A stretch of DNA of 10,286 nt from JADMII01 sp036278595 (GTDB lineage Bacteria > Chloroflexota > Dehalococcoidia > DSTF01 > JACRBR01). The notes beneath the pieces were generated by a model. That model did not search any database and was not told the DNA's origin. It worked only from the letters and a program-made list of their open reading frames with translations. Location: positions 1-10,286 of the forward strand of contig DASUKS010000166.1 in the NCBI GenBank assembly GCA_036278595.1. Reading direction: 5' to 3'. Below, one piece after another: positions 6,245 through 10,286 of this stretch. The position numbers were made by a program, and so were the translations under genes. The first letter of the stretch is position 1, and every line of letters starts with the position of its first letter.

Positions 6245-6272
6245 CCACCGACCACCGGCCACCGACCAGCCC
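6245..6272. repeat. Heptanucleotide tandem repeat in a convergent gap
   Basis: Units of 7 bp read CCACCGA, CCACCGG, CCACCGA and then the degenerate CCAGCCC. They lie in the 68-bp gap between the convergent VOC and LLM genes and stop just before the LLM stop codon. No hairpin terminator is seen in this gap. Confidence 0.6.
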
Positions 6273-6274
6273 GC

Positions 6275-7270
6275 CTACTTCTGCAACTGCTCCAGGATCT
6301 TGCCTTCCTCGACCGGCGAATACCCCGAGACGCCGACATTGTGCAGGTTGATCCCGGCCGCTTCTTCTTCGGCCAGGCGGTCGCGGCACTCGTCGACGTC
6401 GCCGATGAACCCCAGCGAGTTCGACAGCTCGTCCGTCACCGCGGCGATGCCGGCGCCCGAGCCGCCTTCCTTCCATGCGCGGCGGATCGCGTTCGCTTCG
6501 TCCGCCATGCCCATGTCGGAGAGTTGCTGGTAGTAGAAGTCGCCCATCCGCGCGATGTAGAACGCCGTGCCCGCCTTCGACGCCTGCAGCGCGCGCTCGC
6601 GGTCCTTCGCCACGGTGACGCCGAGGAACCGCACCGTCATCTGCGACGGGTCGCGCCCGGCGTCGCGCACGTAGCCGAGGAACTTGTCGGTCTCCGCCTT
6701 CGCCTGCTGGATCGGGATCATCGTCGGCATCCAGCCGTCCGCGATCTGCGCGACGACCTTCGTCGCCGCCGGACGGAACGACGCGATGTAGACGGGGATG
6801 TGCTCGCGCACGGGACGGAAGCGCAGCGTAAAGCCGCGCTCCATGTGGAACACCTTGCCCTTGAACTCCAGCGGCTGGTTCGCCATGAGCATGTTGATGA
6901 TCGTCACGACCTCGCGCATCCGGGCGAGCGGCGGGTTGAAGTCGATGCCGTGGAAGTGCTCGATGACGTTCGCGCTCGATGCCCCCAGCCCGATGATCAT
7001 GCGGCCGTTGCTCAGCTCGTCGAGCGTGCCGAAGTGCTGCGCGAGCGCCGCGGGGCTGCGCGAGTAGTAGTTGACGATGCCGGTGCCGAGGTTAATGCGG
7101 TTCGTCCGCTCGGCGAGCTGCGTCAGCAGCGTGAAGGCGTCGCGGCCCCACGCCTCGGCGACGAGGCAGGCGTCGACGCCGGCGTCGTCGGCGATCTTCA
7201 CGCGCTCGAAGACCTTCTCGCGGTCGAACTCACCCTGCCAGTTCACGCCGATGCACAGCCGTCGCGCCAT
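6275..7270 (-). CDS. LLM class flavin/F420-dependent oxidoreductase
   Basis: A 331-aa single-domain protein of the luciferase-like monooxygenase superfamily, a TIM barrel that binds FMN or coenzyme F420. Supporting features: a first barrel strand near the N-terminus (RLCIGVNWQGEF), the segment INLGTGIVNYYSRSP (59-73), LDELSNGR at 83-90 followed by MIIGLGAS, which is highly typical, and the IASFRPAATKVVAQIADGW block. Length fits F420-dependent members such as methylenetetrahydromethanopterin- and glucose-6-phosphate-dehydrogenase-like proteins; the substrate is unknown and FMN use cannot be excluded. The ATG at 7270 has GAGGAG 8 nt upstream; an in-frame start at 7306 lacks support. It is the last of three minus-strand genes, 72 bp after the lipoprotein gene, and may be read from the same transcript. 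Confidence 0.92.
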   Translation of the reverse strand: MARRLCIGVNWQGEFDREKVFERVKIADDAGVDACLVAEAWGRDAFTLLTQLAERTNRINLGTGIVNYYSRSPAALAQHFGTLDELSNGRMIIGLGASSANVIEHFHGIDFNPPLARMREVVTIINMLMANQPLEFKGKVFHMERGFTLRFRPVREHIPVYIASFRPAATKVVAQIADGWMPTMIPIQQAKAETDKFLGYVRDAGRDPSQMTVRFLGVTVAKDRERALQASKAGTAFYIARMGDFYYQQLSDMGMADEANAIRRAWKEGGSGAGIAAVTDELSNSLGFIGDVDECRDRLAEEEAAGINLHNVGVSGYSPVEEGKILEQLQK

Positions 7271-7320
7271 GATGCTCGCTCCTCGCTCGTCGCCTGCCGG
7301 TGACAACGAGCGTAGCCGAT

Positions 7321-7340
7321 CGACCGCGAATGGGATACCG
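7321..7340 (-). repeat. 20-bp direct repeat, copy 1
   Basis: Plus-strand CGACCGCGAATGGGATACCG is identical to the copy at 9444-9463 and has the same orientation. On the minus strand it begins 2 nt after the TAG stop of the lipoprotein gene. The identity ends exactly at 20 bp on both sides. Confidence 0.9.
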
Positions 7341-7342
7341 GT

Positions 7343-9370
7343 CTACTGCCGGATCCAGGCGATCGCATCCGCTTCGTTCTCCGTCCGGACGATGCCGCGC
7401 GTCGCTACGTTCAGCGCCTGCAGCATGCCGGCCGAGCCGGCGTACGCGATCCACTGTCCGTCCGGTGACCACGCGGGCGAGTAAAAGTTCCCTCCGCCCA
7501 CGTCCTGCGTCAGCTCGGTCGCGTCGCCGGTCGCTGCGTCCACGAGAGAGAGTCCACTCTCGCGGACGGCGAGCGTCTTGCCATCCGGCGACCACGAGAC
7601 CGCAGTCGCCGGTACACCGTAGTCGCGGGTACCGCTCGCATCGGCGGCAGCAATACGAAGCTGGTCGTCGACGAACGCGATCTTCGTCCCGTCCGGCGAC
7701 CACGCGAGCGGCCCGCTTGCGTCGAGCCGGCTTGTAATCGTCGCCACCCGCGTCGGTGCACCTCCGTCCACGTTGATCACCATCAGGTCCCAGTGCGCGT
7801 TCGTCCCTGGTCGGTCGGGCGGGCCCACCCGGAAGTACGCGATTCGTTTCCCATCCGGCGACCACGCCGGTTCGACGTCGGCATAAGCCTTCTCGGCCGG
7901 CAATGTGCGCCGCGCGTGCGTCGCCACGTCCTCGATCGTCAGCGTCACGGACGGGTAGAGAAGGCCGTTCGGCGCCACCGGCGTTGCGCGGACGGGCGAT
8001 GGATCCCAGAACGCCACGCGAGCGCCATCCGGCGATTCGTCCGCGCTCGGGAGGTCGCGTTGTGCGCCCGTTCTGGTGTCGAGAATGACGCCGGGCCCGT
8101 GTCCCAAAGGGGCGAACAAGAGCAGCCGGCCATCGTCCGAGATATACGACGTGTAGCCGGCGAACGCGCTCAGCATCCGCTCGTCCGTGCCGTCCGGCCG
8201 CGACGTGAACGCCGCGTGGCGAGAGTCGCTGTCGTACACGAGAAGTCCAGGCTCACCCGCGAGACGCGCCTTCAACTCGGCCGTCTGCGTCGCGGCGATC
8301 GGCGGTGCGGTCGAGCGTTTCGGGGCGGCTGCTTCGACCACCACCCGCGGGCTGACGTACGTGTGCCCGTCGCCGCCGGCGAGCACCCGCGTAGCACCGC
8401 TCTTGAGGTCGACCGCGCCGATAGACGACCCGCTGTCTTGCCCGGCGAAGAGCAACGTCGCGCCGTCGTCAATCCAGTCGCCCGGGATCAGCATCTGGTC
8501 GTCTGTGGTTGGTACGAGCAGATGCGATGTCCCGCCGCCGGCGTCGATGATCGCGAGCCCGGCCTTCCCGCCGGCGGCATTGTCGTCGAGATACACGATC
8601 TGCGCGCCGTCAGGAGACCAGAGCGGCCGCCATGCGCCGAACAGTTGCAGCGCGAGCAGCCCAAGGCCACCCAATGGGTCTGGTTCGCCGGTGTCCGGCA
8701 GGATCTGGTCGATAGGCTTCGCGCTCGAAGGCTCGCCGTCTCGGGCGACAAGTAACTGATCGCCCGCGGTCAGCGCGATGCCGCCGGCCGCGGACTTCGC
8801 GGCGATGTTCCCCTCGAAGCAGATGTCAGAGTCCTGCTCCCGTATGGCGCCGCCCCCGGTGAAGACGAGGTAGCACACCTGGTAGTTCGACACGTCGATC
8901 GCGCTGTCGTCCGCGTGCCAGCTCCGGGGCAGGACGATCACATCGCTGTCCGATGGCGGCGGCTGGCCGATGGCAACGGTCGCCCCGTCCACGATGTCCA
9001 TCCGGTACAGCGGCGCGGCCTCGGTATCCGTGCCGCTCTCGTCGGCAGCTCCGGCGACCACGATCTGCGTGCCATCCCTCGACACCGAGATCGACGAGAA
9101 CTGGTCGACGGCCTGTTCGGACAGGACGCGGATGTCGCTGCCATCGGACTTCATCGTGTAGACGCGAAACGCGCCGTCCCGATCAGAGATGAAGGCGATC
9201 CGGCGCGGGCCGTCCGCAACTGCGATCGCCGTCCCGCCCAGCTGCGTCGCGGTGCTCGCGGCCGGTGGCGCGGGCGTGCGCGTGCTGTCGCTCTGCTCCC
9301 GCGCCGCGTCGCCGCACGCGGCGAACGCAACACACAAGATGATCGCGAAGATACCAAGCGGAATGCGCAC
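7343..9370 (-). CDS. PD40/TolB-like beta-propeller lipoprotein
   Basis: A 675-aa exported protein predicted to be anchored by lipid to the cell envelope. The N-terminus has a basic start, a hydrophobic stretch (3-18) and a lipobox-like FAAC with the lipidated cysteine at C19; phenylalanine at -3 is slightly unusual. A Thr/Pro/Ala-rich linker (29-42) follows. Then come WD40-like PD40 repeats, best seen as WSPDG at 251, 503, 557, 593 and 634, SPDG at 446 and weaker copies such as SRDG and RPDG, probably two propellers joined near 345-372. These proteins resemble TolB and the propellers of prolyl oligopeptidases but no catalytic domain follows, so a binding or scaffolding role is likely. The start is GTG without Shine-Dalgarno. 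A 20-bp repeat flanks the gene on each side. Ligand unknown. Confidence 0.85.
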   Translation of the reverse strand: MRIPLGIFAIILCVAFAACGDAAREQSDSTRTPAPPAASTATQLGGTAIAVADGPRRIAFISDRDGAFRVYTMKSDGSDIRVLSEQAVDQFSSISVSRDGTQIVVAGAADESGTDTEAAPLYRMDIVDGATVAIGQPPPSDSDVIVLPRSWHADDSAIDVSNYQVCYLVFTGGGAIREQDSDICFEGNIAAKSAAGGIALTAGDQLLVARDGEPSSAKPIDQILPDTGEPDPLGGLGLLALQLFGAWRPLWSPDGAQIVYLDDNAAGGKAGLAIIDAGGGTSHLLVPTTDDQMLIPGDWIDDGATLLFAGQDSGSSIGAVDLKSGATRVLAGGDGHTYVSPRVVVEAAAPKRSTAPPIAATQTAELKARLAGEPGLLVYDSDSRHAAFTSRPDGTDERMLSAFAGYTSYISDDGRLLLFAPLGHGPGVILDTRTGAQRDLPSADESPDGARVAFWDPSPVRATPVAPNGLLYPSVTLTIEDVATHARRTLPAEKAYADVEPAWSPDGKRIAYFRVGPPDRPGTNAHWDLMVINVDGGAPTRVATITSRLDASGPLAWSPDGTKIAFVDDQLRIAAADASGTRDYGVPATAVSWSPDGKTLAVRESGLSLVDAATGDATELTQDVGGGNFYSPAWSPDGQWIAYAGSAGMLQALNVATRGIVRTENEADAIAWIRQ

Positions 9371-9375
9371 GGCGA

Positions 9376-9407
9376 AGTATAGACGTACAGAGCCAACCGC
9401 GTGTCAA
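9376..9407 (-). promoter_or_regulatory. Candidate leaderless promoter of the lipoprotein gene
   Basis: On the minus strand TATACT (9381-9376, 5 of 6 to consensus) lies 5 nt before the GTG start and a perfect TTGACA (9407-9402) lies further upstream. The 20-bp spacer is longer than the ideal 17. Placement of the -10 predicts transcription starting at or beside the GTG, a leaderless mRNA, consistent with the absent Shine-Dalgarno. Confidence 0.4.
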
Positions 9408-9443
9408 ACAGCACGCGCTCGCGTTCGTACGACTCAACGCCCC

Positions 9444-9463
9444 CGACCGCGAATGGGATACCG
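9444..9463 (-). repeat. 20-bp direct repeat, copy 2
   Basis: Identical to 7321-7340. On the minus strand it begins immediately after the TAG stop of the phosphotriesterase-like gene. Together the two copies bracket the lipoprotein gene and its upstream gap, with 2,123 bp between matching positions. Confidence 0.9.
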
Positions 9464-10286
9464 CTACGGCTCGCCCGAGAGGAAGCGGCGCGGCACGTCG
9501 CGCATCATCAGGTCGATGGTCTCCTCCGGGACGCCGTCCGCGCGCAGTGCGGGTAGCGCCGTGCTTGTCACGAAGAGGTAGCGCGTCGGCTCGGTCGGGC
9601 GCCTGGCGCCGCTCTGGATGAATGCGACCGATTGCGGCGCCGGCGCGTGGTCGTGTCCGAGCATCAGCTTGTGCGCCCAGCCGCGGTCGATCAGCGCTTT
9701 CACGGTCGCGTTGCGCTGCCGCCAGTCCGGCCGGTCGCCGCCGCCGGGGTAGCGGTCCATCGACAGGTACACCCCCGTGCGCAGCAGCTCTTCGAGATAG
9801 TCCACGTCGGTCGTGTCCGCGCTGTGGCCGATGCACACCCGGTGCATCGGCACGCCCTCTTCGGCGAAGATCGCCGCCTGCTGCCGGCCGACCTCCTCCG
9901 GCGCCCACTGGTGCGTGCTGATCGGGCAGCCCGTGCGGATGCACGCGCGCGCCGCGCCGCGCAGCACGCGCTCGCCCTCCGGCGTGACGCCGCCCATGTC
10001 GTTCGCGACTTTGACCGCGCCCGCCCTGATCCCGGTGTCGCCGATGCCCACCTCGATCTCGTGCGCGAAGATGTCCGCGATGCGGTCGGGGTCGCGCATC
10101 CAGAACGAGCGCGGGATGTCGCGCCAGATCCCGGTCGCGACGACCACCTGCATCCCGGACGCGCGGGCGACGTCGCGCACGAACCCGACGTCGCGGCCGA
10201 GGTCCGGCGTCGTCAGGTCGATGATGCTGTCGATGCCGCCGTCCTTCGCCTCGCGCAGCTCGCGTATCGCGTTGTCGCGCGTGACG
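9464..10286 (-). CDS. Phosphotriesterase-family metal-dependent hydrolase (5' end outside window)
   Basis: The C-terminal 273 residues of an amidohydrolase-superfamily TIM barrel related to bacterial phosphotriesterase and lactonases; the reading frame runs open to the window edge, so the start and the N-terminal HxH metal motif are not visible. Seen are the DLTTPDLGRDV and VVVATGIW strands, the bridging lysine of GAVKVAND (codon near 10011), metal histidines in STHQ (9912) and in IGHSADTTD (9825), and the final aspartate in GHDH (9651), so the visible part of the binuclear site is intact. The C-terminal MRDVPRRFL block is typical. A GTG at 10180 is internal because family residues continue upstream of it. 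Natural substrates of the family are often lactones or esters; activity on organophosphates cannot be assumed. Probably the first of three minus-strand genes. Confidence 0.9.
   Translation of the reverse strand, partial: VTRDNAIRELREAKDGGIDSIIDLTTPDLGRDVGFVRDVARASGMQVVVATGIWRDIPRSFWMRDPDRIADIFAHEIEVGIGDTGIRAGAVKVANDMGGVTPEGERVLRGAARACIRTGCPISTHQWAPEEVGRQQAAIFAEEGVPMHRVCIGHSADTTDVDYLEELLRTGVYLSMDRYPGGGDRPDWRQRNATVKALIDRGWAHKLMLGHDHAPAPQSVAFIQSGARRPTEPTRYLFVTSTALPALRADGVPEETIDLMMRDVPRRFLSGEP

Noticed and set aside
6341..7303. Long open frame on the plus strand opposite the LLM gene
   Set aside because: No domain is recognisable and its composition is that of antisense GC-rich DNA; the minus-strand LLM gene has strong motifs.
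7793..8755. Long open frame on the plus strand opposite the lipoprotein gene
   Set aside because: Arginine-rich antisense shadow of the PD40 repeats, with no start signal or family motif.
9413..9424. ACGCG-CT-CGCGT hairpin as terminator between the phosphotriesterase-like and lipoprotein genes
   Set aside because: Only 5 bp with a 2-nt loop and no real T-run; likely chance in GC-rich DNA.
7321..9463. 20-bp repeats considered as integron attC sites or IS target duplications
   Set aside because: They lack the imperfect palindrome and core sites of attC, and 20 bp is too long for usual target duplications; no transposase or integrase lies between them.

Overview
The window is GC-rich, densely coded bacterial DNA without rRNA, tRNA, transposase or CRISPR. 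Its genes include a Baeyer-Villiger monooxygenase, a luciferase-like (LLM) flavin/F420 oxidoreductase, a phosphotriesterase-family amidohydrolase, a PRC-barrel protein, a SnoaL-like protein and a PD40 beta-propeller lipoprotein. This mix, with heptanucleotide intergenic repeats, suggests a Chloroflexota (Dehalococcoidia-like) genome. An actinobacterium is the main alternative. The taxonomic call is inference only.

Layout. (1) 41-1957, plus strand: a 638-aa Baeyer-Villiger monooxygenase of the 4-hydroxyacetophenone monooxygenase type. (2) 1958-2095: two hairpins, one a good terminator for the minus-strand gene that follows. (3) 2096-2443, minus strand: a small PRC-barrel protein. (4) 2444-2763: a 320-bp divergent regulatory region, the richest non-coding part of the window. 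It carries three CRP-type operators (TGTGA-N6-TCACR) with centres 21 and 22 bp apart, and a 22-bp near-perfect palindrome over the -35 region of a candidate rightward promoter. (5) 2764-6206, plus strand: a probable five-gene run of SnoaL-like protein, LOG-family phosphoribohydrolase, SAM methyltransferase, Mre11-like metallophosphoesterase and two-domain VOC protein. Spacing is short, ending in a TGATG overlap. (6) 6275-10286, minus strand: LLM oxidoreductase, PD40 beta-propeller lipoprotein and a phosphotriesterase-like hydrolase cut by the window edge, read right to left.

How the genes work together is only partly visible. The monooxygenase, LLM oxidoreductase, VOC protein and phosphotriesterase-like hydrolase fit a lifestyle of degrading diverse organic compounds, but they do not form one recognisable pathway. 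The plus-strand run mixes a nucleotide hydrolase, a methyltransferase and a nuclease-like phosphoesterase, and no joint function is evident.

The most notable points are non-coding: the phased CRP-type operator array, the 22-bp palindrome, an exact 20-bp direct repeat bracketing the lipoprotein gene (each copy directly after a TAG stop), and two separate arrays of 7-bp repeats in intergenic gaps. No complete, clearly undescribed system was recognised.
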